Assembly: GCA_028291515.1 (NCBI GenBank)
Contig: JAQGHU010000077.1
Location: 91,687-155,686, forward strand
DNA: 64,000 nt
Reading direction: 5' to 3'
Source: Schlesneria sp.
Lineage (GTDB): Bacteria > Planctomycetota > Planctomycetia > Planctomycetales > Planctomycetaceae
In this document: positions 1 through 8,898 of the stretch, piece after piece
Layout: every line of letters begins with the position of its first letter
Position numbering within the stretch: position 1 is the stretch's first letter
Program-made: the position numbers and the translations under genes
The notes under the pieces: generated by a model
What the model was told of the DNA's origin: nothing
Database searches by the model: none
Seen by the model: the letters and a program-made list of their open reading frames with translations, nothing else

Positions 1-1
1 A

Positions 2-553
2 ACAAAGCCGGCCGCGCTGGCTCGCCAGACGATGGAATCGCTACTTCCCCAGATGCAGGTGTTGATCGCGAATGAAGAAGACGCAGACCACGTCCTGGGT
101 ATTCGCGCGGCGGGAACAGATGTCGATGCCGGCGTATTGGATCTGCACGGTTACGAAGACGTGGCTCGACAGATCGTCGCGAAGTTTCCAAATTTGAAAC
201 GCGTGGCGATCACGTTGCGCGAGAGCATTTCCGCCAGTCATAACAACTGGGGCGCAATGCTATTCGACGCTGAAGCCAACAAAGCCCACTTTGCCCCGAT
301 CGATGCCGAGGGCCACTACACACCCTACGAAATTCATAACATCGTGGATCGAGTGGGAGCAGGTGATGCCTTCGCTGGTGGTCTGGTCTTCGCGCTGCAG
401 ACTCCGGAACTGTCAGATCCACCGACCGCATTGGCCTATGCTGTCGCAGCGAGTTGCTTGAAACATAGCATTCGCGGAGACTTCAACGATTCCACCCGGG
501 CCGAGATTGAAGCTCTGATGCGGGGCGGCGGAAGCGGACGTGTCAGCCGTTAA
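2..553 (+). CDS. PfkB-family sugar kinase, C-terminal part (2-keto-3-deoxygluconate kinase-like)
   Basis: The frame is open to the left edge of the window with no stop, so this is the last ~183 codons of a longer gene whose start lies outside. The visible part is the C-terminal half of a ribokinase/PfkB kinase: a stretch reading LIANEEDADHVLG resembles the NEED segment of 2-keto-3-deoxygluconate kinases, and the GAGDAF motif at 356-373 carries the catalytic aspartate and the anion hole that holds the ATP gamma-phosphate. Family knowledge suggests phosphorylation of KDG (Entner-Doudoroff side branch) in the cytoplasm, but the substrate-binding N-terminal half is not in view, so another PfkB sugar kinase is possible. 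The ATG at 32 is internal and should not be taken as the start. Confidence 0.85.
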   Translation, partial: TKPAALARQTMESLLPQMQVLIANEEDADHVLGIRAAGTDVDAGVLDLHGYEDVARQIVAKFPNLKRVAITLRESISASHNNWGAMLFDAEANKAHFAPIDAEGHYTPYEIHNIVDRVGAGDAFAGGLVFALQTPELSDPPTALAYAVAASCLKHSIRGDFNDSTRAEIEALMRGGGSGRVSR

Positions 554-606
554 CCCTTGATCTGATTGGCTGCGCCGGCTTGCCTTCAGCGCGATGAATT
601 CGACTT

Positions 607-1980
607 ATGCCCAAACGCACGCGAACGACTCGACGCCTGGAAGTCTGGTTGAAAGACACCGACCAGGCGTTGTTTGTTTTGAATGCGCAGCGGCGCCTGG
701 TCTTCTTCAATAGTGGCAGTGAACGATTAACAGGCTGGTCCGCATCGGATCTGCTCGGGCAGAAGTGCGACTATGTTTCGGAAGCCGATGCTTGCACGCC
801 GGCAGCGCTCCTCGCGGCACTGGCCCCACCGCCCGAGGTGTGGTCTGGTCAGCAACAGCAAGTGCCCATCAATATTCCCTGCAAGAACTCCTCGCCGCAG
901 CCGCGAGTGGTCCATTATTTCCCGCTGGCCGATACCGATCGCGATGTGAAAGCCATTCTCGGTATCATTGTCGATGTCCCGGAAACGTCACCTCCGACTC
1001 AGGTTTCAGCGTCGCAGAGGCTGCATGCCGAGATCGCAGTCTTAAGACAATCGGTGAGGCAGCGTTACGGTGACGGCAGCTTGATTGGACTCAGTCAGCC
1101 CTTACAGCGTGCATTTCAACAGGTGAAGCTGGCGCAGGCATCGCCATCTGCAGTCCTCTTCGTCGGAGAGGCCGGAGTTGGCAAAGAGCATCTGGCTCGC
1201 GTGTTGCACTATCAGAGTTCGCTTGGAAAGAAAGCGTTTGTTCCGCTGAACTGCCACACCACTTCGTCGGATCTGAACCAGACCTTGTCGCGACTGCGCG
1301 AGGATCAACAAGCGAACAGTTTGCAGGCGGGGGCCGTTTACTTCGATCAGATCGACAAGGCATCCGCTCTCTTCCAGCAGATGCTGCTGGAGTGGATGAG
1401 CCAGATGGATGGCGGCGTGTCGTTGCGAATCATGGCCAGCAGCACTCGTCCGTTGCTGCCGCTGGTCGAAGCGGAACTGTTTTCAGAAGCACTCTATTTT
1501 CGTTTGACTCCATTAGTCGTGGAACTGCCCCCACTGCGTGACCGGATGGAAGATCTGGAACCGCTGGCGCAGTATTTCCTGGAAGAGCTGAACCGGGACT
1601 TCGCGAAGCAGGTCGCAGGATTTTCCGAAGAGGCCTGGCGTCAGTTCAGACGCTATCATTGGCTGGGTAATGCGGGTGAACTGCGGCAGGTGATCATGGA
1701 GGCTCGAGAAGCCTGCGACGGGCCAATGGTCAAGCCAGAGCATCTTCCGTTTCGATTCCGAACTGGCGTCACCGCGCAAACCATGGAACCATCGCAACGT
1801 CCGAGGATCGTGCCACTCGATGGCTTCCTGGAGGAGGTCGAACGAGAGCAGATCGAACGGGCACTCGCAGAGTCTCGCGATAACAAAGCGCGCGCGGCCG
1901 AATTGCTGGGGATCACCCGTCCACGCCTTTACCGTCGGATGGAACACCTCGGAATCGCGGATCCAGATCCTTCCAAGTAA
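607..1980 (+). CDS. PAS-AAA+-Fis regulator resembling sigma-54 activators but lacking GAFTGA
   Basis: A 457-residue protein with the three-part layout of bacterial enhancer-binding proteins: an N-terminal PAS-like sensor (about 10-125), a central AAA+ domain (about 160-390) and a C-terminal Fis-type helix-turn-helix (about 415-452, RAAELLGITRPRLYRRM). Walker A is intact (GEAGVGKE, 187-194). The GAFTGA loop that contacts sigma-54 is absent: the segment between Walker A and Walker B is short and unrelated. Walker B reads VYFDQID, with Gln248 in place of the catalytic glutamate, and the sensor II box reads GNAGELR (354-360), with glycine where the arginine of GNVREL normally sits. I infer a DNA-binding regulator that has lost sigma-54 activation and probably ATP hydrolysis. 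It starts 53 bp after the kinase gene. Confidence 0.85.
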   Translation: MPKRTRTTRRLEVWLKDTDQALFVLNAQRRLVFFNSGSERLTGWSASDLLGQKCDYVSEADACTPAALLAALAPPPEVWSGQQQQVPINIPCKNSSPQPRVVHYFPLADTDRDVKAILGIIVDVPETSPPTQVSASQRLHAEIAVLRQSVRQRYGDGSLIGLSQPLQRAFQQVKLAQASPSAVLFVGEAGVGKEHLARVLHYQSSLGKKAFVPLNCHTTSSDLNQTLSRLREDQQANSLQAGAVYFDQIDKASALFQQMLLEWMSQMDGGVSLRIMASSTRPLLPLVEAELFSEALYFRLTPLVVELPPLRDRMEDLEPLAQYFLEELNRDFAKQVAGFSEEAWRQFRRYHWLGNAGELRQVIMEAREACDGPMVKPEHLPFRFRTGVTAQTMEPSQRPRIVPLDGFLEEVEREQIERALAESRDNKARAAELLGITRPRLYRRMEHLGIADPDPSK

Positions 1981-2186
1981 TGCACGGTCGTACCGCTGAA
2001 AAAATTTGGGATACGGCCAGCGATTATTAGTTTCCCTCACATCAAATATTCAGCTCGATTGGCGAAGCTGGCTCCGATAAAAGTGGGGCGTTCCTCTAGA
2101 CTGTGGCTTCACCAAGCCCGCCGCTGGCCAATCTGGCTTGCTTTCGTCGCCTTCCCGGCTATAAATGTGATCCGTCCAAACGGACC

Positions 2187-2275
2187 GGAGAGGTGGCTGA
2201 GTGGCCGATAGCACCGCTTTGCTAAAGCGGCGTGGGGGTCAAACTCCACCGGGGGTTCGAATCCCCCCCTCTCCG
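2187..2275 (+). tRNA. tRNA-Ser (anticodon GCU)
   Basis: The acceptor stem GGAGAGG (2187-2193) pairs with CCTCTCC (2268-2274), with discriminator G2275. The anticodon stem-loop is CCGCT-TTGCTAA-AGCGG, with anticodon GCT at 2221-2223 reading AGC/AGU serine codons. A long variable arm and a GGTTCGAATCC T-loop are present, as expected for class II tRNA-Ser. CCA is not encoded. Confidence 0.97.
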
Positions 2276-2283
2276 TTCAACTG

Positions 2284-2318
2284 AAAGCCGTCATCGCAAG
2301 TCGATGACGGCTTTTGTG
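2284..2318 (+). terminator. Rho-independent terminator after tRNA-Ser
   Basis: A perfect 13-bp stem, AAAGCCGTCATCG (2284-2296) with CGATGACGGCTTT (2302-2314), has a 5-nt loop and ends in a short T run. It sits 8 nt after the tRNA and fits as its terminator. Confidence 0.85.
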
Positions 2319-2400
2319 TTGTGTGCCATGGCCGGGAGATTCGAGTGATCATCAGCGCAAAGGGCAAGCGAGGCTGACGCTGCAGAATGGCATTTGCGAA

Positions 2401-4044
2401 CTACAGAACGGCGTCCGGCAGAAACTCGCGACTGAAAAAGCGGATCAGTGTTTCTTCCGGGTAAAGTCCCCACGAAAACTCGCGATCTCGCAGTACCGAA
2501 TTCGCCTTCAGTTGGTAGCGAACCTGAGCTCGTTCGGACTGCAATTCTGTGACCACGTTCGTCAGCTCTGCACTCATCAACTCATTCAAGTCGGTCAGTT
2601 GCCGATGTTCAGCCTTTGTCGGCCGATGTGATTTCAGCTCGTTGATGATCCGATTTTTATCAGCGATCAAGCCGCCAACATGACTTCCTTCGGCGGCGTC
2701 CAGCAGTCGATCCGGATTATAGCGCGTATCCCGCAGCCGTTGCTGAAGACCACGGAGATCGTAGTCGGCGTGCGGGAACTCAGCCCCGAGAGGCAAGAAC
2801 GCCGTTGCGGTGACAGTTGCGAATCGGGGAGCTTCAATTCCGAAAAAACGCTGACAGATCTGGTCGGTCATCGCATCGTACTTGGCTCCGCCGATGCCGT
2901 GGATGAACAAGTCTGCGAGGAACAACCGCGCGAACATAGTTGTCGTGAGAGCTCGCGTTCGGAACCGGATTCCCTGCGATCCAAGCTGCGAAATGACATC
3001 GGCGGCTGAATCACCCGTCAAAGCGAGTCGCGCAAAGATTCCCGTGCTATCCCGCAAGTGGATTTCGGAACCGACTTGTCGAGCGACCGGACGTTCACGT
3101 CGCTTGCACCCTGCTCGCCAGACCCAAAACGGTGCCTCCAGCCAGCCGCTGTCTGCGATCAATTCCGGGACAGGATGCGTTGTGCTGCGCAGATGATGAA
3201 GTTGCCGATAGTCGCGAACAGCTTCATTGTAGATCGCGTGAAATCGCGGCAGATGCCTGAGCACCGACGCCGCAAACACGCCAAAGGGTCGCGTCGAGCA
3301 AACACGCGACATCGGCAGTTCCAAGTTTTGCAGTCCATGCGCACGCTCAACCGCCACGCGGGCTGCGACCAGGCAATCGCTCAGGCGACTCGTCATGCGT
3401 GATTGTCGAATCGCGGCCGGCCAACCCGATGCAATTAGCGGTTCATAGTTCCAGTTCTGCTGGATACTGGTTCGGACTTGTTCGCCAAACGCCTCGAAAC
3501 ATGCTCGATCCGCAATCGCCGCTTCTTCCCAAGGTTGCTCAAGTTGGGCCGCGTCGAACGGGATCGATTCGAGAGATGGCATAGCCCCCTTGGAAACCGG
3601 GACTCGAATCCGAGTGCTGCCGAGCGTGTCGTTGTCGACGACCAGGTTGAGTGCCAGGCCGCGAGTCTGTCGGGATAACCCTGCGGCCGCGAAGTTCTTC
3701 GCCCAGACACCAATGTGGAAGAGTTCGGGTTGATGACCGGTGACGACCAATGGCGACTGTCGATCGACGGCGATGTCATCATTAATTAAGGACGACGTAT
3801 AGCCGACTGCTTCCGCGATGACAGCTTCACGAGCTTCGTCACGGAGTTGCTGGAATGAGATTCCGTCGAGATCAAAGTCAGTCGAAGAAAGCCTCTGTGC
3901 GTTGGCCAGGATCAGGTCAGGCAAGTCGTCGGCGCACGGCACGACCAGCACGGACTCGTGCTGTCGTGGAACGACGAGCGAAGGGGGACTCGCAGACGAA
4001 CACATCTCAGGACACAAAGGGGGATTCATCAACTGACATGCCAT
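2401..4044 (-). CDS. Conserved hypothetical protein, weakly BshC-like
   Basis: About 547 residues, with no signal peptide or membrane segment. The start at 4044 is chosen because the ATG follows the TAA of the upstream glycosyltransferase by one base, suggesting translational coupling; 4029 is another candidate. The segment VVTGHQPELFHIGVWAKN near residue 100 looks like the VTGQQ(P/A)GLFGG motif that opens the Rossmann-like core of BshC, the cysteine-adding enzyme of bacillithiol synthesis. The region with FARLFLADLFIHGIGGAKYD also resembles the BshC middle region. The rest diverges from typical BshC, so function is uncertain. Bacillithiol-like thiol synthesis is an inference only; no bshA or bshB homologue is recognisable beside it, although the neighbour is a glycosyltransferase (family 2, not the GT4 family of BshA). 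Confidence 0.75.
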   Translation of the reverse strand: MACQLMNPPLCPEMCSSASPPSLVVPRQHESVLVVPCADDLPDLILANAQRLSSTDFDLDGISFQQLRDEAREAVIAEAVGYTSSLINDDIAVDRQSPLVVTGHQPELFHIGVWAKNFAAAGLSRQTRGLALNLVVDNDTLGSTRIRVPVSKGAMPSLESIPFDAAQLEQPWEEAAIADRACFEAFGEQVRTSIQQNWNYEPLIASGWPAAIRQSRMTSRLSDCLVAARVAVERAHGLQNLELPMSRVCSTRPFGVFAASVLRHLPRFHAIYNEAVRDYRQLHHLRSTTHPVPELIADSGWLEAPFWVWRAGCKRRERPVARQVGSEIHLRDSTGIFARLALTGDSAADVISQLGSQGIRFRTRALTTTMFARLFLADLFIHGIGGAKYDAMTDQICQRFFGIEAPRFATVTATAFLPLGAEFPHADYDLRGLQQRLRDTRYNPDRLLDAAEGSHVGGLIADKNRIINELKSHRPTKAEHRQLTDLNELMSAELTNVVTELQSERAQVRYQLKANSVLRDREFSWGLYPEETLIRFFSREFLPDAVL

Positions 4045-4045
4045 C

Positions 4046-4846
4046 TTACGGATTCGACGATCCGCAGGTTGCGGGGCGACAATCGGTCGCTTCGCCCTTG
4101 CAGTCGTTCCCTTCAGCCTGAGGGTGATTTGGCAGATGAAGTGAAGCAACCTCGCGGTCGATCACTTCGTGATAGTAAGCCAGCCGCCGGGCTGCTTGAT
4201 CAAGCGCTCCACCGAATGATCGCTCTTCTTCGAGATAGATGAGCGGGACTGGGAATTCGACAATCTTCATGTCGAGTGCCGCGGCTTGCACCCACAGTTG
4301 CAGCGGCATCGCGTAGCCGAGTTCCGTGATTCGGAATCGAGCTAGCGAGTCGACTCGATAGGCTTTGAAGCCACAGAATGAATCAGTCAGTTGCAGTCCG
4401 AATCGATTCTTCAGGAGTTCCGTAACCTGCATGTTGATGCGGCGACGGTCGACAGGAGGCAGACTGTCACCCGGGAACTGCGCCAGATAGCGGCTGCCGG
4501 AGACGATATCGACCGGAGCTTCTTCGGTCGCATAGATCGCCGCTGCCAGTTCCGGAATTAATCGGGGTTCGTGTTGTCCATCGCAATCGATTGTCACCAG
4601 GACATCGTATTGTCCGTCCAGTGCGTATTGGAACGCAGTCCGCAGGGCCGCACCATAACCCTGATTGTATTCATGGCGGACCATGAAGACCTTGCGTTCG
4701 GCAGCCATCAGTTCCGGCGTGCGGTCCGACGACCCGTCGTCGATGACCAAAATGTCCTGCGAATATTTCTTGACCTCGGCCAAGACATCTTGCAGATGCC
4801 GCTCTTCGTTATAAACGGGAAGAGCCGTCAAAATTCGAGGGGTCAT
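4046..4846 (-). CDS. Family 2 glycosyltransferase (DPM1/polyprenyl-phosphate type)
   Basis: A 266-residue GT-A glycosyltransferase. The ATG at 4846 is preceded by AGGAG seven bases upstream and gives the canonical N-terminus MTPRILTALPVYNEE, so the longer open frame is not used. Visible motifs are the PVYNEE nucleotide-sugar loop, VIDDGSSDRT, an NQGYGAALRTAF segment and TIDCDGQHEP with the DxD-type metal site. No transmembrane segments follow, so it resembles dolichol-phosphate-mannose-synthase-like enzymes that transfer sugar from a nucleotide sugar to a lipid carrier at the inner face of the membrane. It is the first gene of a tight pair with the BshC-like protein. Confidence 0.9.
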   Translation of the reverse strand: MTPRILTALPVYNEERHLQDVLAEVKKYSQDILVIDDGSSDRTPELMAAERKVFMVRHEYNQGYGAALRTAFQYALDGQYDVLVTIDCDGQHEPRLIPELAAAIYATEEAPVDIVSGSRYLAQFPGDSLPPVDRRRINMQVTELLKNRFGLQLTDSFCGFKAYRVDSLARFRITELGYAMPLQLWVQAAALDMKIVEFPVPLIYLEEERSFGGALDQAARRLAYYHEVIDREVASLHLPNHPQAEGNDCKGEATDCRPATCGSSNP

Positions 4847-5168
4847 ACCGTCGCTCCTGCGGTTCAAATCAGGGGAATCCAACCCGCATCCGTGCGACTT
4901 GGGCAGCATTCTAGGCCTGCGACCGGCCAAGTCAAAGGCGGGGGACACCTCCTGCGGTGTCGGCGAGGGCTCGGATTTCGGAATCTCGCACTCTGCCTCA
5001 GGATCGGCGAAACCCCCAAATTCCGAAAATCTTGTTAGATCTTCAGGTTCCCCCCAGCTTGACCAAACCGTTTTCGCAGGCCTAGGATAGAAATCGGCAG
5101 GAAGTGCCGATTATGCGGGCAAGGACGGTCGCCGCGATTTTGCGTGATTTTCGCCGAGGGGGGTAAAA
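4847..5168. other. Intergenic region between divergent genes
   Basis: 322 bp between the glycosyltransferase (minus) and the Gly/Tyr-rich protein (plus). It holds a candidate plus-strand promoter (5059-5088, listed separately), a small GACACC/GGTGTC hairpin at 4944-4961 and an 8-bp perfect hairpin AATCGGCA/TGCCGATT at 5092-5112 in the presumed leader of the downstream gene. No gene is seen. Confidence 0.5.
5059..5088 (+). promoter_or_regulatory. Candidate sigma-70-type promoter
   Basis: TTGACC (5059-5064), an 18-bp spacer and TAGGAT (5083-5088), about 80 bp before the Gly/Tyr-rich gene. A hairpin at 5092-5112 immediately follows. Pattern match only. Confidence 0.3.
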
Positions 5169-5819
5169 ATGAACGTCAAACGGTTGGTGAGCTGGAGCGT
5201 TCCGGCACTTTGCTTAATCGCGTTGGGTCTGGCGAGTCAAGAAGCCAGCGCCAGCCCGCTGCAGCAGCCCGGATTAGTGCAAGCGTTAGCACCGACGGCG
5301 GTTGGTTTCCACCGTTGGGGCGGTGGCTGGGGACATCGCGGATATGGTGGGTGGGGTGGTGGCTACTACTACGGCCGACCTTGGATCTATCGTCCGTACT
5401 ACCGCACGGCCTTCTACGGCGGTGGCTTGGGCTATGGTGGATACGGTTATGGCTACGGAGGCTATCGTGGCTACGGATACGCTTCGCCGTACTACACCAA
5501 TTACGGTAACTACGGTTACAGCAACTACGGTTATGGGGTGGGATGGCCGTATTCGACCGGCTACTCGGCCTATCGTCCCGTGGTCTATTCGAACCCGGTT
5601 TACACGACTAGCTACTACCAACCCGTCTCGTACGGCAACTATGGAAACTACGGCTACTCAGGGTATTCGGGCTACAACGCCGGGTACTACGGTGGCAACG
5701 CCGGCTATTACGGCGGCGGATATCCGTCGTACGGGTATGCCAGTTACTCAACTCCGTACTATTCGTCCTACGGCTACAACTCGTACTCGCCGTACGGGGC
5801 ATGCTGCGGCTCCTGGTAA
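5169..5819 (+). CDS. Secreted Gly/Tyr-rich low-complexity protein
   Basis: 216 residues. The N-terminus has a classical signal peptide (basic MNVKR, hydrophobic core, ASQEASA cleavage region near residue 28). The mature part, from about residue 50 to the end, is almost entirely Gly, Tyr, Ser, Asn and Pro in short repeats such as GYGGYGYGYGGY and SYGNYGNYGYSGYSGY. Two cysteines sit close together near the C-terminus (GACCGSW). A GAGGGGG tract lies 5-8 bases before the ATG, and a terminator follows. Such proteins are common in planctomycetes and are thought to be envelope or matrix components; no enzymatic motif is visible. Confidence 0.8.
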   Translation: MNVKRLVSWSVPALCLIALGLASQEASASPLQQPGLVQALAPTAVGFHRWGGGWGHRGYGGWGGGYYYGRPWIYRPYYRTAFYGGGLGYGGYGYGYGGYRGYGYASPYYTNYGNYGYSNYGYGVGWPYSTGYSAYRPVVYSNPVYTTSYYQPVSYGNYGNYGYSGYSGYNAGYYGGNAGYYGGGYPSYGYASYSTPYYSSYGYNSYSPYGACCGSW

Positions 5820-5856
5820 CGACCAACTGTTGGCTGCATTGTTTGGTTGAAACATC

Positions 5857-5896
5857 CAAACCCGACCAGTTTCATCGCTGGACGGGTTTGTTTTTT
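5857..5896 (+). terminator. Rho-independent terminator
   Basis: CAAACCCGACCAG (5857-5869) pairs with CTGGACGGGTTTG (5878-5890) with one A-A mismatch, followed by six T. It lies 37 bp after the stop of the Gly/Tyr-rich gene. Confidence 0.85.
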
Positions 5897-6007
5897 GATA
5901 AGCGCCGAGGTAGTTGTCGGGTGATTCCCAACCGGTTCAAAAAACTTGGCATTTCGACCCAGTTCCGCATACCATGATTTCCTTGTTCAATTCTTGGGGA
6001 TCCGAAA

Positions 6008-6553
6008 ATGCGGTCGCTTGCGCTGACATGCTTGTTGCTGAACGCGGCTTCGCTGCAAGCCCAGATCACCGTTCAGCAACCGGTCGTCCGAACGACCAGT
6101 GTTGGGACGACAGTTTCTGTTCCCGATCGCGGCCGCGTGTTCCTCGGCGGAGTCAATTCGGCCGAGTCGTTCCGGCAGAACTACGGGCCTTTTCCGTCAG
6201 GGACAACTCGTGGTTACGGTTTATCCGGCGGTTCTATGTCGGCAAGCGTCTACATCATCGATCTGCAGGCGATGGACGAAGCCATTTTGAACTCAGTCCC
6301 TGACTCGCCCCTTCAGTCTGGGATGGGAGTTCGTCGCGCCCGATCCGAGCAGGAAGCTGCTCCACGAGAGGCCGTATCGGCAATCGACAAGGCTGCCAAT
6401 TTCGAACGCCTGGCGCGGCAAGCCGAGACGGTTGGCAAGATGGGAGTCGCTAAGCTCCACTGGCAGATGGCCGCCAAGTACGGCTCGACAGTAGCCCGGG
6501 ATCAGCTCAGCAGCAAACCGGTCGATCTCGCCAAAGCCGCCGCCAGCAAGTGA
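6008..6553 (+). CDS. Secreted hypothetical protein with a secretin-like motif
   Basis: 181 residues starting with a short signal peptide (MRSLALTCLLLNAASLQAQ). The segment TSVGTTVSVPDRGRVFLGGV (about residues 29-48) resembles the VSVPDGGTVLLGG strand of the C-terminal secretin domain of type II/III secretion channels. Only this short piece is present, far too little for a pore. The C-terminal third is Ala/Lys-rich and helical (about 120-170). I do not recognise a family function; a secreted or periplasmic protein is the safest call. Confidence 0.7.
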   Translation: MRSLALTCLLLNAASLQAQITVQQPVVRTTSVGTTVSVPDRGRVFLGGVNSAESFRQNYGPFPSGTTRGYGLSGGSMSASVYIIDLQAMDEAILNSVPDSPLQSGMGVRRARSEQEAAPREAVSAIDKAANFERLARQAETVGKMGVAKLHWQMAAKYGSTVARDQLSSKPVDLAKAAASK

Positions 6554-6821
6554 TTGCTTCGCTCTCCGCGGCGGAAACATTCGCTCAGGCAGAAGTCATA
6601 AGTCGTGATTCGTGGAGATTTGTCTGATTCGTGATCAATTCATTCGCTCCTCTTCCAGACTCAAAATGGTGGTCAGCAATAGTGACAACGGCACGTAACT
6701 ATTTGTGACGAGAGACCTTTGAGAAACTTGACGGTCGCGTGAATCACTTCTATACTCGCGTTTTCCGCATGCTGAGCGGCTTTCATGCGGGGACCGGTCC
6801 ATATCACGGATGTTTGCCAGC

Positions 6822-7736
6822 ATGAAGAGCGAAGAACGTCACACCCTTGAAACCAACCAACTTGGCGAAGCCGTTCAGGCCGCCGGTAAGCGATTGGAAG
6901 ACAATACGACCAAGATTGTGGCCGTCGTCTGTGCCGTCCTGTTAATCGCCGCGGCGGTGACATGGTGGATGCGGCAATCGAGTTCGTCGGCGGTCGCCGC
7001 TTGGACCTTGCTCGAAAACGCAGAAACAGTCGCTCAGTACAGCGATATCCGCGAAAAATACACAGGCACGATTCCTGGTCGCTGGGCTCAGTTGCTCGAA
7101 TCAGAACTGTATTTGAAGACGGGTCTGGAGCAGATGTTCAGCGATCGCGAATTGGGGTCCGGTGACCTGAAGAAGGCGATCAACGGATTTCAGGAACTCA
7201 ATAGCACCAAGGCTGATCAGGCAATTCACGAGCGAGCCCTGTGGGGTTTGGCGTTGGCTCTAGAAGCGACCAGCGACGGCGATACCACCAAGGCCAGTGA
7301 AGCTTACCAACGCCTGTTGAACGATGTTCCCGAAACGACCTATCGGCCGATTGCTGAACAGCGAATTGCGGCTTTGAAGACGGGCGGCGTCAAGGATTTC
7401 TATGCCTGGTTCAGCAAGCAGAATCCCAAGCCCGCGGACGTTCGACCGAAAGACGGCGGATTTAAGGACGACTTCGATTCGATGCTTCCGCCTGCAAAGA
7501 GCGAATTCAATCTGAAGCCGAATTCAGAGAAATCAGCCGAAGGTCAGGACGACAAGGCGAAGACCGAAGAAGCCAAACCAGCCGCCGAACCTGAAAAATC
7601 AGAGGCGAAGCCTGACGCTCCTGCCGCCAAGGACGAACAGCCCAAGGTTGACGAGAAGCCGAAGACTGAAGAAAAATCCGCTACTGAAAAAGAAGTCGAG
7701 CCGAAGACTGACAAACCGGCTGACAAGAAAGAATAG
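6822..7736 (+). CDS. Membrane-anchored TPR-like protein (YfgM-like) with charged tail
   Basis: About 304 residues. The start at 6822 (MKSEERHTLETNQLGE) fits planctomycete relatives; an ATG four codons upstream (6810) is possible. A cytoplasmic N-terminal segment is followed by one transmembrane helix (about 32-52) and a tetratricopeptide-like helical domain (about 55-190, including AIHERALWGLALALEAT and AYQRLLNDVPET). From about residue 215 the sequence is a disordered Lys/Glu/Pro/Ala repeat tail. The topology matches YfgM-type proteins, which help the Sec machinery and periplasmic chaperones, but the link is by architecture only. It lies 81 bp before the RluD-type gene. Confidence 0.8.
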   Translation: MKSEERHTLETNQLGEAVQAAGKRLEDNTTKIVAVVCAVLLIAAAVTWWMRQSSSSAVAAWTLLENAETVAQYSDIREKYTGTIPGRWAQLLESELYLKTGLEQMFSDRELGSGDLKKAINGFQELNSTKADQAIHERALWGLALALEATSDGDTTKASEAYQRLLNDVPETTYRPIAEQRIAALKTGGVKDFYAWFSKQNPKPADVRPKDGGFKDDFDSMLPPAKSEFNLKPNSEKSAEGQDDKAKTEEAKPAAEPEKSEAKPDAPAAKDEQPKVDEKPKTEEKSATEKEVEPKTDKPADKKE

Positions 7737-7817
7737 CATCGGCCTGGTGCCGATGACGTTGGTTCCACAGCCCGGCATCCGACATGCCGGGCTTCCGCTT
7801 TTGATACTGCTCCTGCA

Positions 7818-8870
7818 ATGACCGATGAAGTTCCTGAGATTGAACCTGACGAGCCAGCCGAATCGCCTGAAGGCGGGGACGGACCACTTAAAGTTGTCGT
7901 CGAGGCGCGGGCTCATGGTTGGCGAATTGATCACTATCTGACGCGTCTGCACCCCAACTTCAGTCGCGCTGCGTTTCAGCGCGTGATTGATGCGAAAGGG
8001 GTCATGGTGAATGGACTGCCGGTCAAGATCGCGCGTCGATTGCGAGTGAATGACTGCGTCGAATTCCGCCTTCCCGAAATCCCTGACCGGACGCTGCCCC
8101 CCGAAGATATTCCGCTGAATATTTTGTATGACGACGATTCGCTGATCGTCATCAATAAAGCGGCGAACATGATTGTTCATCCGGGCCGTGGCAATTACCT
8201 GGGGACGCTGGCCGGGGCTTTGCAATTTCACTTCGACAAGCTGAGCGACGTCGCCGGAAAGTATCGTGCCGGGATTGTGCATCGACTCGACCGCGACACC
8301 AGTGGTGTTCTCGTCGTCGCCAAAGACAATACGGTCCATGCTCACCTGAGTAGCCAGTTTGAACAACGGACAGTCGACAAAGAATATCGGGCGATCGTCT
8401 GGGGCGAAGTCTCGTTTGATCGCGATTTCATCGAGACGCATGTCCGAGTCAGTCAGCGAAACCGCGAACGAATGATGGTCTGCCCAGAAAGCGGCAACTC
8501 TCGATTTGCGGCGACCTTCTATGAAACGCTGGAGCGACACAACGGCTTCTCATTTATGCGGCTGTGCCCTCAGACCGGCCGCACGCACCAGTTGCGGGTG
8601 CATTTGCACCACTTGGGACATCCGGTTGTCGCAGACCGATTGTATGAGGGCCATGCGGCACTGTGGTTGTCGGATTTGATCGAGAACTTGCCGGAAGAAG
8701 AGGACGAGATCCTGATTCAACGTCAGGCGCTTCACGCATTCCGACTCTGCTTCGATCACCCGGTGACAGGGAAGCGTTTGGAGTTCGAAGCACCGTTGCC
8801 GGATGACTTCCAGAAGGCGCTGACAGCGATCCGAACGCACCGAGCCAAGCCGACTTCCAAGCGGAAATAG
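7818..8870 (+). CDS. RluD/RluA-family 23S rRNA pseudouridine synthase
   Basis: 350 residues. After an acidic leader of about 25 residues there is an S4 RNA-binding domain (RIDHYLTRLHPNFSRAAFQR, about 36-95) and then the RluA-type catalytic domain. The motif HRLDRDTSGVLVVAK (about 155-169) contains the catalytic aspartate of pseudouridine synthases, and GRTHQLRVHLHHLGHP (about 254-269) is the conserved C-terminal family motif. The enzyme isomerises uridines in 23S rRNA, most likely the RluD positions of helix 69, but the exact target cannot be read from sequence. An inserted-looking acidic stretch (LIENLPEEEDEIL) sits near residue 290. Confidence 0.93.
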   Translation: MTDEVPEIEPDEPAESPEGGDGPLKVVVEARAHGWRIDHYLTRLHPNFSRAAFQRVIDAKGVMVNGLPVKIARRLRVNDCVEFRLPEIPDRTLPPEDIPLNILYDDDSLIVINKAANMIVHPGRGNYLGTLAGALQFHFDKLSDVAGKYRAGIVHRLDRDTSGVLVVAKDNTVHAHLSSQFEQRTVDKEYRAIVWGEVSFDRDFIETHVRVSQRNRERMMVCPESGNSRFAATFYETLERHNGFSFMRLCPQTGRTHQLRVHLHHLGHPVVADRLYEGHAALWLSDLIENLPEEEDEILIQRQALHAFRLCFDHPVTGKRLEFEAPLPDDFQKALTAIRTHRAKPTSKRK

Positions 8871-8898
8871 TGCGGCAGATGGCTCCGAGTGCTCGTCT

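Noticed and set aside
5302..5850. Two long frames overlapping the Gly/Tyr-rich gene
   Set aside because: Shadow frames of a repetitive coding sequence; the plus-strand frame at 5169 alone has a signal peptide and ribosome binding site.
7599..8540. A 313-codon minus-strand frame across the TPR-like and RluD-type genes
   Set aside because: Both sense-strand genes carry clear family motifs; the antisense frame has none.
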